Position numbers and translations under genes: made by a program. Below the pieces are notes generated by a model that saw only the letters and a program-made list of their open reading frames with translations, made no database searches and was not told where the DNA came from. From assembly GCF_900109645.1 (NCBI RefSeq), contig NZ_FOBG01000001.1, positions 2,896,262-2,960,261 of the forward strand: a DNA stretch of 64,000 nt, read 5' to 3'. Below, piece by piece: positions 48,523 through 58,562 of the stretch; position 1 is the stretch's first letter, and each line of letters begins with the position of its first letter. The DNA comes from Duganella sp. CF402 (lineage in GTDB: Bacteria > Pseudomonadota > Gammaproteobacteria > Burkholderiales > Burkholderiaceae_D).

Positions 48523-50119
48523 GCGCCATGCGGCGCGGCGGCGCTGCGATGGCGGCTGGCTGTCCGGCCAGCTTGAACACGCTGACCGCCTGCTGCAGCA
48601 AGTCCGCCTGGTCGCGCATGCTTTGCGCGGCGGCGGCGGCTTCTTCCACCAGCGCCGCATTCTGCTGCGTCACATCGTCAATCGAAACAATGGCCTGATT
48701 GACCTGCTCGATGCCGGTGCTCTGCTCGCTGCTGGCGGCGCTGATCTGCTGCATGATATCGGCCACCTGCTGCACCGACTGCACAATATTCTGCATGGTT
48801 GCCCCAGCCTGATCCACCAGCGAAGCGCCGGCATCCACCGTCTCCACCGAGCGCCCGATCAGTTCCTTGATTTCCTTGGCCGCCGCAGCCGAGCGCTGCG
48901 CCAGCGTGCGCACTTCCGACGCCACCACCGCAAAGCCGCGTCCCTGCTCGCCAGCACGCGCTGCTTCCACCGCCGCATTCAACGCCAGGATATTGGTCTG
49001 GAACGCGATCCCATCGATCACGCTGATGATGTCGACAATCTTGCTCGAGCTTTCCTTGATCGCTCCCATCGTGCTGACCACCTCGCCCACCACTCGCCCG
49101 CCCTTGGTGGCGTAGTCGGAAGCGGCCACCACCAGCTTGGTCGCTTCACGCGCATTGGCGGCGTTTTGCGACACGGTCGAAGTCAGCTCCTCCATCGAAG
49201 ACGCCGTCTCTTCCAGGCTGGAGGCCTGCTGCTCGGTGCGCGACGACAGGTCGAGGTTGCCGTTGGCGATTTCGTTGGAGGCGTTGGTAATGGTGTCCGT
49301 GCCCGAACGCACCTGCCCCACTGTGCGCGCCAGCGAATCGTTCATGTCGATCAGCGCACGCAGCAGCTGGCCGGTTTCATCGGTGGTGCTGCACTCCATG
49401 CGCATGGTCAGGTCGCCGCCCGCCACCGCCTGCGCCATGCCGACCGCGCGGTTCAGCGGCTGGGTGATGCTGCGCGTGATCACGTACAGCACCCACGCCG
49501 CCAGCGCGGTCGCCAGCACCGTCAACAGGATCATCATATTGCGCGAGCTGCCGTAGGACTGCTCGGCCACCGAGGCCGCATCTTCCACTGCCGCATTCTG
49601 GAACTTGACCAGGTCGCCCAGTGCGTTCAGGTACGCGGTCTGTTCCTTGCGCACCGTGGTCAACAGGTATTTGACGGATTCGTCATGCTTGCTGTCGTCG
49701 CCGGACATGGCGACGAAGGCGGTCTGCACCACCGTGTATTTTTCGCGCGCATCGAGCACCGCTTGCAGCTTGGCCTTGCTTTGCGGGTCCTCGTCATCGG
49801 CGATCAGCACGCCCAGCTTGTCGAGCTTCTCGTTGATTTCCACCTTGCGCTTGCCGACCCGCTCCAGCTCGGCCTTGACCACCGCCGGCTCATTGGACAG
49901 CATGGCGTTGCGCATGGCGCGCGCAATGTCATTCAAGCCGCCTATCGTTTCGTAAGCCAGTATGACCTTGGGCACTTTGTCGGTGGCGAGATCCTTGGTG
50001 TTGTTATTCAACTTGCCAAGATTGCCGATGCCGACCACAGCGATGCCGATCATGAAGATGATGGCCACGCCCAGACCGGCCGCCAGCCGGTAGCCGATTT
50101 TCCAATTGCCGAATCCCAT
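48512..50119 (-). CDS. Methyl-accepting chemotaxis protein
   Basis: 535-residue receptor. One membrane helix (about 12-32), a four-helix periplasmic sensor domain (about 33-190), a second helix, a HAMP domain (about 215-267) and the signalling domain with the highly conserved hairpin tip [20 protein letters not shown]. There is no CheR-binding pentapeptide at the C terminus. The ligand is unknown. Confidence 0.94.
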   Translation of the reverse strand: MGFGNWKIGYRLAAGLGVAIIFMIGIAVVGIGNLGKLNNNTKDLATDKVPKVILAYETIGGLNDIARAMRNAMLSNEPAVVKAELERVGKRKVEINEKLDKLGVLIADDEDPQSKAKLQAVLDAREKYTVVQTAFVAMSGDDSKHDESVKYLLTTVRKEQTAYLNALGDLVKFQNAAVEDAASVAEQSYGSSRNMMILLTVLATALAAWVLYVITRSITQPLNRAVGMAQAVAGGDLTMRMECSTTDETGQLLRALIDMNDSLARTVGQVRSGTDTITNASNEIANGNLDLSSRTEQQASSLEETASSMEELTSTVSQNAANAREATKLVVAASDYATKGGRVVGEVVSTMGAIKESSSKIVDIISVIDGIAFQTNILALNAAVEAARAGEQGRGFAVVASEVRTLAQRSAAAAKEIKELIGRSVETVDAGASLVDQAGATMQNIVQSVQQVADIMQQISAASSEQSTGIEQVNQAIVSIDDVTQQNAALVEEAAAAAQSMRDQADLLQQAVSVFKLAGQPAAIAAPPRRMALTR

Positions 50120-50194
50120 TGCGAGCTCCCCGGAGTTGGTTGCAGGAGTTCAGTATATGGTCATTCGGACATGCCGATAGGAAAAATTTAAGAA

Positions 50195-50234
50195 CTGTTC
50201 TGCCGCCGCCACAGTCATGTGGCGGCGGCAACAG
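50195..50234 (-). terminator. Terminator after cysB
   Basis: TGCCGCCGCCACA (50201-50213) and TGTGGCGGCGGCA (50218-50230) form a perfect 13-bp stem two to seven bases from the cysB stop; on the minus strand a stretch rich in T and A follows. Confidence 0.72.
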
Positions 50235-50236
50235 CA

Positions 50237-51169
50237 TCAGGCGACTTCCCCGCCGTTGAGGGCGGCGTCGATGTCGGCACGGGTCAGGTCCGGCGCGAAC
50301 TGCTGGATGAAGTGGTAGGCGTACGAGCGCAGGTAGGCGCCCTTGCGCACCGCCAGCCGGGTGGTGTTTTGCGCGAACAGGTGCGACGCTTCCACCGCAC
50401 GCATGCCCTTGTCGCGGCCGTGGTCGAACGCCATCGAGGCGACGATGCCCACGCCCAGGCCCAGCGACACGTACTGTTTGATCACGTCCGAATCCATCGC
50501 GGTCAGCACGATGTCCGGGCGCACGCCGGCTTGCTCGAAGGCCGCGTCGATGTGGCCACGGCCGGTGAAGCCGACGTCGTAGGTAATCAGCGGGAACTCG
50601 GCCAGGTCCTCCAGCTTGATCGGCGAGCGCGTCAACAGCGGGTGGCCGTCCGGCACCACGATCAAATGGCTCCAGCGGTAGCAAGGGAAGGACACCAGGT
50701 CCGGGAATTGCGACAGGCCTTCGGTGGCGATGCCGATATCGGTCTTGCCCGACAAGATCCACTCGGCGATGTGCTCGGGCGCGCTCTGCTGCAGGGCGAT
50801 GCGCACGTCCGGATAGGCGCTGCGGAAGCTCTGCACCACCTTCGGCAGCGCGTAGCGCGCCTGCGTGTGGGTGGCCGCCACGCTCAGCGTGCCGCTTTGC
50901 TGGCCGGTGTATTCCAGGCTGGCTTGCTGCAGGTTCTCGGCCTCGATCAGCAGGCGGTCGATGATCTTCAGGATGCCTTTGCCCGGCTCGGTCATGCCGG
51001 TCAGGCGCTTGCCGTTGCGTTCAAAAATCACGACGCCGAGTTCGTCTTCGAGTTCGCGGATCTGGCGCGACACGCCAGGCTGCGAGGTGAACAGGGCATT
51101 CGCCACTTCCGTCAGGTTGTAGCCGCGACGGGCGGCTTCGCGGATGGACCGCAGCTGTTGAAAATTCAT
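50237..51169 (-). CDS. cysB: CysB-type LysR regulator of sulfur assimilation
   Basis: 310-residue LysR-family activator. The helix-turn-helix reads [23 protein letters not shown]; the effector domain ([33 protein letters not shown]) matches CysB, which answers to N-acetylserine or O-acetylserine and sulfate state. Its start overlaps the cysA stop by 4 bases, so the regulator is the last gene of the uptake operon it probably controls, giving a feedback loop. Confidence 0.94.
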   Translation of the reverse strand: MNFQQLRSIREAARRGYNLTEVANALFTSQPGVSRQIRELEDELGVVIFERNGKRLTGMTEPGKGILKIIDRLLIEAENLQQASLEYTGQQSGTLSVAATHTQARYALPKVVQSFRSAYPDVRIALQQSAPEHIAEWILSGKTDIGIATEGLSQFPDLVSFPCYRWSHLIVVPDGHPLLTRSPIKLEDLAEFPLITYDVGFTGRGHIDAAFEQAGVRPDIVLTAMDSDVIKQYVSLGLGVGIVASMAFDHGRDKGMRAVEASHLFAQNTTRLAVRKGAYLRSYAYHFIQQFAPDLTRADIDAALNGGEVA

Positions 51170-52236
51170 ATGGACGCTCCTTCGTCGACGAACACGCGCA
51201 GACGTTTTGGTCGCACTACCAGCGTCTCGCCTTCTTTCAGGCCGAGGCTGCTGAAGCGCTCGTTAGGGATGACTGCTTCGATCAGTTCGGCGTTGTCGCC
51301 GCGCTCGAGGTCGAGCTGGGCCAGCGGGCCGATCGCGTGCGCACGGCGCAGCTTGACCACGATGCCTTCCGCACCCGGCGTGTAGCGGTCGACGTCGAGT
51401 TCGTGCGGGCGCACATACGCGGTGCCCTTGCCTGCCGCTGACGGCTGGCCCGGCACATCGAAGCTGGCTTCGCCGCTGGCCAGCACGCCGTCTTGCACGC
51501 GGCCGTGGAATACGTTGACGTTGCCAAGGAAGCCGTACACGAACGGCGAGGCCGGGTGGTTGTACACCTCGTCCGGCGCGCCGATTTGTTCGACGTTACC
51601 CTTGTTCATCAGCACCACCTGGTCCGCTACTTCCAGCGCTTCTTCCTGATCGTGGGTAACGAAGATGGAGGTCACATGCAGCTCGTCGTGCAGGCGGCGC
51701 AGCCAGCGGCGCAGTTCCTTGCGCACCTTGGCATCCAGCGCGCCGAACGGTTCGTCGAGCAGCAATACACGCGGTTCCACTGCCAAAGCGCGCGCCAGGG
51801 CGATACGCTGGCGTTGGCCGCCCGACAGTTGCGGTGGATAGCGATCCGCCAGCCAGTCCAGCTGCACCAGTTCCAGCAGGTCTTTGACCTTGCGGCGGAT
51901 CTGGTCTTCCGATGGGCGTTCGCCGCGCGGTTTGACGCGCAAGCCGAAGGCGACGTTTTCAAACACGGTCATATGCTTGAACAGCGCATAGTGCTGGAAC
52001 ACGAAGCCGACCTGGCGCTCGCGCACGTGGCGGTCGGACGCGTCCTGGCCATCCAGCAGCACCTGGCCCGAGTCCGGATGTTCGAGGCCGGCGATGCAGC
52101 GCAGCAGCGTGGTCTTGCCGCAGCCCGACGGGCCCAGCAGCGCGGTCAGCTCGCCCTGCGGGAAGTCCAGCGAGATGTTGTTGAGGGCGACGAAATCGCC
52201 GAAACGCTTGTTGATGTTTTTAACTTGGATCGTCAT
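51166..52236 (-). CDS. cysA: Sulfate/thiosulfate ABC transporter ATP-binding protein CysA
   Basis: 356-residue ATPase. Walker [10 protein letters not shown], signature [15 protein letters not shown] and Walker [13 protein letters not shown] are intact; the C-terminal part holds the regulatory TOBE-like domain of CysA. It lies 4 bases after cysW. Confidence 0.96.
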   Translation of the reverse strand: MTIQVKNINKRFGDFVALNNISLDFPQGELTALLGPSGCGKTTLLRCIAGLEHPDSGQVLLDGQDASDRHVRERQVGFVFQHYALFKHMTVFENVAFGLRVKPRGERPSEDQIRRKVKDLLELVQLDWLADRYPPQLSGGQRQRIALARALAVEPRVLLLDEPFGALDAKVRKELRRWLRRLHDELHVTSIFVTHDQEEALEVADQVVLMNKGNVEQIGAPDEVYNHPASPFVYGFLGNVNVFHGRVQDGVLASGEASFDVPGQPSAAGKGTAYVRPHELDVDRYTPGAEGIVVKLRRAHAIGPLAQLDLERGDNAELIEAVIPNERFSSLGLKEGETLVVRPKRLRVFVDEGASI

Positions 52237-52240
52237 GGTA

Positions 52241-53131
52241 TTACTCCGTAGTGCGCACGTCGTCGGCGATGGATTCGTTCAGGCGCCAGGCGATAAAGGT
52301 TTTCACGACCAGCGTCACCAGCGCCAGCAAGGCCAGCAGGGACGCCACGGCAAAGGCGGCGGCAAAGTTGTATTCGTTGTAGAGGATCTCGACCTGCAGC
52401 GGCATGGTGTTGGTCTCGCCACGGATGTGGCCGGACACCACCGACACCGCGCCGAACTCGCCCATCGCGCGGGCATTACACAGGATCACGCCGTACAGCA
52501 GGCCCCATTTGATATTCGGCAGCGTGACGCGGCGGAAGGTATCCCAGCCGGATGCGCCCAGCACGATGGCAGCCTCTTCTTCTTCGCTGCCCTGCGCCTG
52601 CATCAGCGGGATCAGCTCGCGCGCCACGAACGGGAAGGTCACGAAGATGGTGGCCAGCACAATGCCTGGCACCGCGAACAGGATCTTGATGTCGTGCGCT
52701 TGCAGCCACGGACCGAACCAGCCCTGCGCGCCGAACAGCAGCACGTAGATCAGGCCCGAGATCACCGGCGACACCGAGAACGGCAGGTCGATCAAGGTCA
52801 GCAGCACGCTCTTGCCGCGGAATTCGAACTTGGCGATGCACCACGAGGCGGCCACGCCGAACACCAGGTTCAGCGGCACGGCAATCGCGGCGGTGATCAG
52901 GGTCAGCTTGATGGCAGAGATGGCGTCGTCTTCGATGATGGCGGCCAGGTAGGCATCCCAGCCTTTTTTCAGCGCCTCGAAGAACACCGCGACCAGCGGC
53001 ACAAACAGGAACAAGGTCAGGAACAGCAGCGCGATGACGATCAGCGTCACGCGCACCGAGCGCGGTTCCAGGATTTGCGGCGCGGACGGCAGTTCGCCAC
53101 GGCGCACATTGGCAGCAGGAGCTCCGCTCAT
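52241..53131 (-). CDS. cysW: Sulfate ABC transporter permease CysW
   Basis: 296-residue permease with about six helices; the EAA loop reads [20 protein letters not shown]. Forms the membrane channel with CysT. It abuts cysT with a one-base gap. Confidence 0.95.
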   Translation of the reverse strand: MSGAPAANVRRGELPSAPQILEPRSVRVTLIVIALLFLTLFLFVPLVAVFFEALKKGWDAYLAAIIEDDAISAIKLTLITAAIAVPLNLVFGVAASWCIAKFEFRGKSVLLTLIDLPFSVSPVISGLIYVLLFGAQGWFGPWLQAHDIKILFAVPGIVLATIFVTFPFVARELIPLMQAQGSEEEEAAIVLGASGWDTFRRVTLPNIKWGLLYGVILCNARAMGEFGAVSVVSGHIRGETNTMPLQVEILYNEYNFAAAFAVASLLALLALVTLVVKTFIAWRLNESIADDVRTTE

Positions 53132-53132
53132 A

Positions 53133-54008
53133 TTATTTCCCCGACTTTCCGCGAGCCCAGGCTTGCAACAGATTGATGGTCAACAGCAGGATGAACGACA
53201 CCACCAGCATCACCACCGCGATCGAGGTGGCGCCCGCATAGTCGTACTGCTCCAGCTTGGTGATGATGAACAGCGGCGTGATCTCGGACACCATCGGCAT
53301 ATTGCCGGCGATGAAAATCACCGAGCCGTATTCGCCGGTGGCGCGCGCGAAGGCCAGCGCGAAACCGGTCATCAGCGACGGCAGGATGGTCGGGAACACC
53401 ACGCGCGAGAAGGTCTGCCAGGCATTGGCGCCGAGGCTGGCGGCGGCCTCTTCCAGTTCGCGCTCGGCATCTTCCAGCACCGGCTGCACGGTCCGCACCA
53501 CGAACGGCAGGCCGATGAAGGTCAGCGCGATCACCACGCCGAGCGGCGTGAACGCCACCTTGATGCCGAGGCTGCCTTCGATGAAGCGGCCCAGCCAGCC
53601 GTTGGCCGAATACAGCGCGGTCAGGGTGATGCCGGCCACGGCGGTCGGCAGCGCGAACGGCAGGTCGACCAGCGCGTCGACGATGCGCTTGCCGGGGAAT
53701 TCATAGCGCACCAGCACCCACGCCACGATGCCGCCGAAGATGACGTTGATGAAGGCGCCAATCAGCGAGGCGCCAAACGTCAGCTTGTAGGAAGCCATCA
53801 CCCGCGCCGAAGTCACGGTGTGCCAGAACTGCTCCCAGCTGACGGTGGCGGTCTTCAGGAAAACCGCCGACAGCGGGATCAGGACGATCAGCGTCAGGTA
53901 GAAAATGGTGAATCCCAGCGACAGCCGGAAGCCCGGCATCACCCGGAACGGTGCGCCCCGCTTGACCACCGGAGGGGTGGCGCCGGACGCTGCAAGAACT
54001 GCTGACAT
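53133..54008 (-). CDS. cysT: Sulfate ABC transporter permease CysT (CysU)
   Basis: 291-residue permease with about six helices and the EAA loop [17 protein letters not shown]. The start was set at the ATG at 54008, behind GGGAG; a longer frame to 54056 has no site. A perfect inverted repeat 50-75 bases upstream suggests that cysTWAB has its own promoter. Confidence 0.94.
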   Translation of the reverse strand: MSAVLAASGATPPVVKRGAPFRVMPGFRLSLGFTIFYLTLIVLIPLSAVFLKTATVSWEQFWHTVTSARVMASYKLTFGASLIGAFINVIFGGIVAWVLVRYEFPGKRIVDALVDLPFALPTAVAGITLTALYSANGWLGRFIEGSLGIKVAFTPLGVVIALTFIGLPFVVRTVQPVLEDAERELEEAAASLGANAWQTFSRVVFPTILPSLMTGFALAFARATGEYGSVIFIAGNMPMVSEITPLFIITKLEQYDYAGATSIAVVMLVVSFILLLTINLLQAWARGKSGK

Positions 54009-54058
54009 GGTTGCTCCCTTATTACAAATCCTTCTATAAGGGCTGCATGTTCTCATCT

Positions 54059-54083
54059 ATGCTTCATAATACAAACGAAGCAT
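54059..54083. promoter_or_regulatory. Inverted repeat in the cysT promoter region
   Basis: ATGCTTC (54059-54065) and GAAGCAT (54077-54083) are separated by 11 bases. On the minus strand the spacer contains TATTAT, a possible -10 element of cysT. It may be a binding site for CysB or another LysR-type protein; CysB sites are loosely defined, so this is inference. Confidence 0.45.
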
Positions 54084-54103
54084 TTGTCATGTCGTTATGA
54101 GAT

Positions 54104-54880
54104 TCAGCTATATACGAGTTTCACTGCCACGGCCACGAGGGTGACCGCGAGTATGCCGCGCAGCAAGCGCTCAGGCACGGCGCGGGCGGCATAAGCGCCG
54201 AGGGTGATGCCGGGCACGGAGCCGACCAGCAGGGTCAGCAGCAGGGTCCAGTTGATCGAACCCAGCCACCAATGGCCGACGGCGGCGATGGCGGTCAGGG
54301 GCACGGCGTAGGCGATGTCGGTGCCGGCCACTTCGGCGGCGGTCAGGCGTGGGTAGAGCATCACCAGCACGGTGGCGCCAATCGCGCCGGCGCCGATGGA
54401 GGAGACCGTCACCAGCACGCCCAGCACGGCGCCGGTGAGGATGGTGGCGTTGTGCAGCGCCCTGCCCTGCAGCTGGCGCTCGGGATGGGCGGTGATCCAG
54501 GCCAGCATCTTGCGCTTGAACAGCAAGGCGGTCACGGTCAGCAGGACCGAGCCGGCGATGGTGTAGCGGATGATCTGGCCCATCTCTTTGCTGAGGGTGC
54601 CGAAGTATTTGAGGCCGATGCTGGCGACCAGGGCGGCAGGCAGCGCGCCGATGCACAGGCGGCGCACGATGTCCCAGTGGACGGTACCGCGCAAACGATG
54701 GGTGAAGGTGCCGACGCCCTTGGTCAGGGAGGCAAATGCGAGATCGGTGCCGACGGCCACGGCGGGCGTGACGCCAAACAGCAGGGTCAGTAGCGGCGTC
54801 ATCAACGAGCCACCGCCCACGCCGGTCATCCCGACCAGCAAGCCAACTGCAAATCCCGATGCAACAAACTGCAAATCCAT
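54104..54880 (-). CDS. TauE/SafE-family sulfite or organosulfonate exporter
   Basis: 258-residue membrane protein with about eight helices. The two repeated signatures are GLLVGMTGVGGGSLMTPLL at the N terminus and VSSIGAGAIGATVLVML in the middle. The family exports anions such as sulfite or sulfoacetate. Standing between sbp and cysTWA, it may release excess sulfite. Confidence 0.88.
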   Translation of the reverse strand: MDLQFVASGFAVGLLVGMTGVGGGSLMTPLLTLLFGVTPAVAVGTDLAFASLTKGVGTFTHRLRGTVHWDIVRRLCIGALPAALVASIGLKYFGTLSKEMGQIIRYTIAGSVLLTVTALLFKRKMLAWITAHPERQLQGRALHNATILTGAVLGVLVTVSSIGAGAIGATVLVMLYPRLTAAEVAGTDIAYAVPLTAIAAVGHWWLGSINWTLLLTLLVGSVPGITLGAYAARAVPERLLRGILAVTLVAVAVKLVYS

Positions 54881-54964
54881 AGAATTTCCCCAAAGTAGGC
54901 CCGAAGGGTACCTACTCAGGGGAAAATCCCAAACAACGGAAAACTTATAAGCTTATTTGTTTGC

Positions 54965-55603
54965 TTATTTGTTTGGCTGTGGCGTAACGCGCAGGTATGG
55001 ACGTGGTGCGCTGTAGCCTTTTGGATACTTTTGCTTCAGCACTTCCGGGTCTTGCACGGTCAGCGGAATGATGACGTCATCGCCATCCTTCCAGTTGCCT
55101 GGCGTAGCCACGGTATAGCCATCGGTCAGTTGCAGCGCATCGATCACGCGCAGCACTTCGTCGAAGTTGCGGCCGGTGCTCATCGGATAGGTGATGCTCA
55201 GGCGTACTTTCTTGTTCGGATCAATCACGAACAGCGTACGCACGGTAGCGGTGGCCGAGGCTTCCGGGTGGATCATGTCATACAGGGTTGCAACCTTGCG
55301 ATCCGCATCGGCGATGATCGGGAAGCCGACCACGGTGTTCTGCGTTTCTTCAATATCCTTGATCCACGCGGTGTGCGATTCAGCCGGGTCCACCGACAGC
55401 GCGATCGCTTTCACATTGCGCTTGTCGAATTCCGGCTTCAGCTTGGCAGTCAGGCCCAGCTCGGTGGTGCACACTGGCGTGAAGTCCGCCGGGTGCGAGA
55501 ACAGCACCACCCACGAATTACCTGCCCACTCGTGGAATTTCAGCTTGCCGATGGACGAGTCTTGTTCGAAATCAGGCGCGGTATCGCCAAGGCGAATGGT
55601 CAT
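54965..55603 (-). CDS. 1-Cys peroxiredoxin (Prx6-like)
   Basis: 212-residue peroxidase. The active-site Cys lies in SHPADFTPVCTTELG; the long C-terminal domain with PGNWKDGDDVIIP marks the Prx6 group. It reduces peroxides using an unknown thiol. It lies in the sulfur cluster between the TauE-like exporter and a hydrolase. The end of the gene carries an exact 12-base tandem repeat (54951-54974) that doubles the final Asn-Lys-stop. Confidence 0.93.
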   Translation of the reverse strand: MTIRLGDTAPDFEQDSSIGKLKFHEWAGNSWVVLFSHPADFTPVCTTELGLTAKLKPEFDKRNVKAIALSVDPAESHTAWIKDIEETQNTVVGFPIIADADRKVATLYDMIHPEASATATVRTLFVIDPNKKVRLSITYPMSTGRNFDEVLRVIDALQLTDGYTVATPGNWKDGDDVIIPLTVQDPEVLKQKYPKGYSAPRPYLRVTPQPNK

Positions 55604-55630
55604 AATGGTCTCCAGGGGTAAATATAATGG

Positions 55631-56185
55631 TCAAGCGGACAATACGCTATTGTGCGCCTGCCCTGCTAAAAAGTACAAGGTTTCCAGCCCTTCCGGCCAG
55701 TCCCCAAGACCGGACTCCGCATTGATGTGGCCGAGCGCGCCGCCGTTGAGGAAGCGGCTATGCCAGCGCCGGGCCCACAGCTCGGCGCGCGGCGCCGCCA
55801 TCCACGGGTCGTTGGTGCTGCCAACCATGATGGACGGCACCGGCAAGGCTTGCTGCGGCAACAGCGGCGCCACGTGGAACTTGTCGGGATCGGCCGGCGC
55901 CACCAGCAGCACGCCCAGCACGCCGTCCGGATCGCGCGCCACGCTGTGCACCGTGGCCAGCGCGCCGAAGCTGTGCGCCACGATCAGGGTGGGACGCAGG
56001 TCGCGGCGGCGCACCGCGTCGACACGGGCCGACCAGCGCGGCAGGTCCGGCGTTTCCCAATCATCCTGCTGCACCCGCTCGAAAGCGGGGAACAGGCGTT
56101 GCCAGCGGCTTTGCCAGTGGTCCGGTCCGCTATTGTGCAGACCGGGCGCGATCAGCACGCGCAACTGTTCAAGGACGCCGGCCAT
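55631..56185 (-). CDS. RBBP9/YdeN-family alpha/beta hydrolase
   Basis: 184-residue serine hydrolase. The start reads VLIAPGLHNSGPDHWQSRWQ, the nucleophile elbow is AHSFG and the catalytic His is likely in GHINAESGLGDWPEG. Substrate unknown. It lies 14 bases after sbp and is probably cotranscribed with it. Confidence 0.88.
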   Translation of the reverse strand: MAGVLEQLRVLIAPGLHNSGPDHWQSRWQRLFPAFERVQQDDWETPDLPRWSARVDAVRRRDLRPTLIVAHSFGALATVHSVARDPDGVLGVLLVAPADPDKFHVAPLLPQQALPVPSIMVGSTNDPWMAAPRAELWARRWHSRFLNGGALGHINAESGLGDWPEGLETLYFLAGQAHNSVLSA

Positions 56186-56199
56186 GTGCTTACTTGCCC

Positions 56200-57207
56200 T
56201 TACTTGCCGGTAGGCTGGTAGATCTGGTCGAACAGGCCACCGTCGGCGAAGTGGGTCTTCTGCGCCTTGGTCCAGTCGCCAGCGACATCAGCGATGGTGA
56301 ACAGTTTCACTTTCGGGAATTGCGCGGCGTATTTCTTGCCGGCTTTCTCGGTGCCTGGACGGTAGTAGTTCTGGGCGATGATGTCTTGCGCTTCGTCGGT
56401 GTACAGGAAGTTCAGGTAGGCTTCCGACACTTTGCGGGTGCCGCGCTTGTCGACCACTTTATCAACCACGGCCACTGGCGGTTCGGCCAGGATCGAGACC
56501 GAAGGAGCGATGATGTCGAACTTGGTCGGGCCCAGTTCCTTGATCGCCAGCAGGGCTTCGTTTTCCCAGGCGATCAGCACGTCGCCGATGCCGCGCTCCA
56601 CGAAGGTGGTGGTGGCGCCGCGTGCGCCGGAATCCAGCACCGGCACGTTTTTGTACAGCTTGCTCAGGAATTCCTTGGCGCTGGCTTCGCTGCCGCCTGG
56701 CTGGCGCAGGGCGTAGCCGTAGGCGGCCAGGTGGTTCCAGCGGGCGCCGCCCGAGGTTTTCGGATTCGGGGTGATGACGGCCACGCCCGGTTTCACCAGG
56801 TCGTTCCAGTCCTTGATGCCTTTAGGATTGCCCTTGCGGACCAGGAACACGATGGTCGAGGTGTACGGGGTGCTGTTGTGCGGCAGCTTTTTCTGCCAGT
56901 CCGAGGTCAGCAGCTTGTGATCGGCGATGGCGTCGATGTCGTAGGCCAGGGCCAGCGAGACGACGTCGGCTTCCAGGCCGTCGATCACGGCGCGGCCTTG
57001 CTTGCCGGAACCGCCGTGCGATTGTTTGATCTTGACGGTGTCGCCCGTCTTGGCTTTCCACTCTTTGGCGAACGCAGTGTTGACGTCCTGGTACAGCTCG
57101 CGGGTTGGATCGTACGACACGTTCAGCAGCGAGATGTCCGCAGCCAAGGCTGGGGCAACGGCGGAAATAGCGAGAACGGCGGCAGCAATGATTTTCTTGG
57201 ACAGCAT
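56200..57207 (-). CDS. sbp: Sulfate-binding periplasmic protein
   Basis: 335 residues with a signal peptide (cleavage about APALA). The family segments [26 protein letters not shown] and [11 protein letters not shown] are present, as is the KTSGGARWN motif. It delivers sulfate to CysTWA, which here lie 2.2 kb downstream with three other genes in between. Confidence 0.95.
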   Translation of the reverse strand: MLSKKIIAAAVLAISAVAPALAADISLLNVSYDPTRELYQDVNTAFAKEWKAKTGDTVKIKQSHGGSGKQGRAVIDGLEADVVSLALAYDIDAIADHKLLTSDWQKKLPHNSTPYTSTIVFLVRKGNPKGIKDWNDLVKPGVAVITPNPKTSGGARWNHLAAYGYALRQPGGSEASAKEFLSKLYKNVPVLDSGARGATTTFVERGIGDVLIAWENEALLAIKELGPTKFDIIAPSVSILAEPPVAVVDKVVDKRGTRKVSEAYLNFLYTDEAQDIIAQNYYRPGTEKAGKKYAAQFPKVKLFTIADVAGDWTKAQKTHFADGGLFDQIYQPTGK

Positions 57208-57295
57208 TGGATTCCCCTAGTAGTGAAGGTCTCCAGATTACTGCCATCCCTTATGAATTAGAACGAAGACTTTATCAGTTCGTTATACAAGAAAA

Positions 57296-57679
57296 TCATA
57301 AGAAGCGGTTGTATAGCACTACCGCCCAGGTCGCGACTGCCAGCAAGCAAGTCAGCAATACGGCGGCGCTGCCGAAATCCTTGGCGTTCTTGGACAAAGG
57401 GTGGCGTTCCAGCGACACCCGGTCCACCACTGCTTCAATAGAGGAATTAATCAGTTCTACGATCAGGATCAGCAACAGCACGCCGATCAGCACCAGTTTT
57501 TCGAACGCCGACACCCGCAGCAGCAGCGCAATGACGGTACCCACCACAAACACGCTGACCTCCTGGCGGAAGGCGTGCTCGCCCTTCCACGCGGCCTTGA
57601 AGCCATCGATCGAATAGAAAAATGCCGTGAAGATGCGTTTCAGGCCGCTCTTGCTTTTGAACTCGCTGACAGGATCCAT
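57296..57679 (-). CDS. dgkA: Diacylglycerol kinase, prokaryotic type
   Basis: 127-residue, three-helix membrane enzyme that phosphorylates diacylglycerol. The catalytic segments are FKAAWKGEHAFRQE and ELINSSIEAVVDRVSLERHPLSK..AKDFGSAAV (57350-57460 region). Divergent from the IclR gene across a spacer with two palindromes. Confidence 0.93.
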   Translation of the reverse strand: MDPVSEFKSKSGLKRIFTAFFYSIDGFKAAWKGEHAFRQEVSVFVVGTVIALLLRVSAFEKLVLIGVLLLILIVELINSSIEAVVDRVSLERHPLSKNAKDFGSAAVLLTCLLAVATWAVVLYNRFL

Positions 57680-57695
57680 GATGATACAAAAAGAA

Positions 57696-57710
57696 ATAAT
57701 GTCACATTAT
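57696..57710. promoter_or_regulatory. Perfect 15-bp palindrome in the dgkA-iclR spacer
   Basis: ATAATGT-C-ACATTAT. The right half, CACATTATG, recurs at 57731-57739. It stands 17 bases upstream of the dgkA start and could be the site of the IclR-type regulator or of another factor. Confidence 0.5.
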
Positions 57711-57750
57711 GCAGCATTTTCGTTTTTTTCCACATTATGGTATAAACTTT

Positions 57751-57763
57751 AGTATCGAATACT
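57751..57763. promoter_or_regulatory. Palindrome over the likely iclR start site
   Basis: AGTAT-CGA-ATACT, just after a -10-like TATAAA (57741-57746), so it would cover the transcription start of the IclR gene, as expected of an autorepression operator. Confidence 0.5.
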
Positions 57764-57782
57764 GCATCGCACCAACCACATC

Positions 57783-58562
57783 ATGAAAATCGAAAACGTT
57801 CCAGAGCAGAAGACCACCATCCAGGTGATCGAGCGCATGGTAGCGCTGCTCGATGCGCTCGCCAAATATCCCGATCCCGTCAGCCTCAAGGAATTGTCCA
57901 AGGTCTCGGGGCTACACCCTTCGACCGCGCACCGGATCCTGAACGACATGGTGGTCACCCGCTTTGTCGACCGGGTTGAACCGGGCACCTACCGGCTTGG
58001 CATGCGGCTGCTGGAACTGGGCAATGTGGTCAAGAGCCGGCTGTCGGTACGCGAGGCGGCGCTGGATTTCATGCGTGCACTGCACAAAAAAACCCAGCAG
58101 ACCATCAACCTGTCCGTGCGCCAGGGCGACGAGATCGTTTACATCGACCGCGCCTTCTCGGAACGTTCGGGCATGCAGGTGGTGCGCGCCATCGGCGGCC
58201 GCGGCCCGCTGCACCTGACCTCGACCGGCAAGCTGTTCCTGTCGGTGGACGAGCCGAAGGCCATCCGCGCCTACGCCACCCGCACCGGCCTGGCTGGACA
58301 CAACAAGAATTCGATCACGGATCTGGGCAAGCTCGAGCGCGAGCTGAGCCTGGTGAAATCGCGCGGCTATTCGCGCGACAACGAAGAATTGGAACTGGGT
58401 GTGCGCTGCATGGCCGCCGGCATTTACGACGATAGCGGCAAGCTGATTGCCGGGCTGTCGATCTCGGCGCCGGCCGACCGTTTGCAGGAAGAATGGCTGG
58501 AAGATCTGGTCATGACTGCCAGCCAGATCTCCCGTACCCTCGGTTACATGCCGGTCGAGTAA
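57783..58562 (+). CDS. IclR-family transcriptional regulator
   Basis: 259 residues. The winged helix reads VSLKELSKVSGLHPSTAHRIL and the effector domain shows GGRGPLHLTSTGKLFL and ELGVRCMAAGIYD. IclR proteins usually control catabolic genes; no such genes are adjacent, so targets lie elsewhere or the regulator acts on itself. The last 19 bases overlap the convergent pbpG gene. Confidence 0.92.
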   Translation: MKIENVPEQKTTIQVIERMVALLDALAKYPDPVSLKELSKVSGLHPSTAHRILNDMVVTRFVDRVEPGTYRLGMRLLELGNVVKSRLSVREAALDFMRALHKKTQQTINLSVRQGDEIVYIDRAFSERSGMQVVRAIGGRGPLHLTSTGKLFLSVDEPKAIRAYATRTGLAGHNKNSITDLGKLERELSLVKSRGYSRDNEELELGVRCMAAGIYDDSGKLIAGLSISAPADRLQEEWLEDLVMTASQISRTLGYMPVE

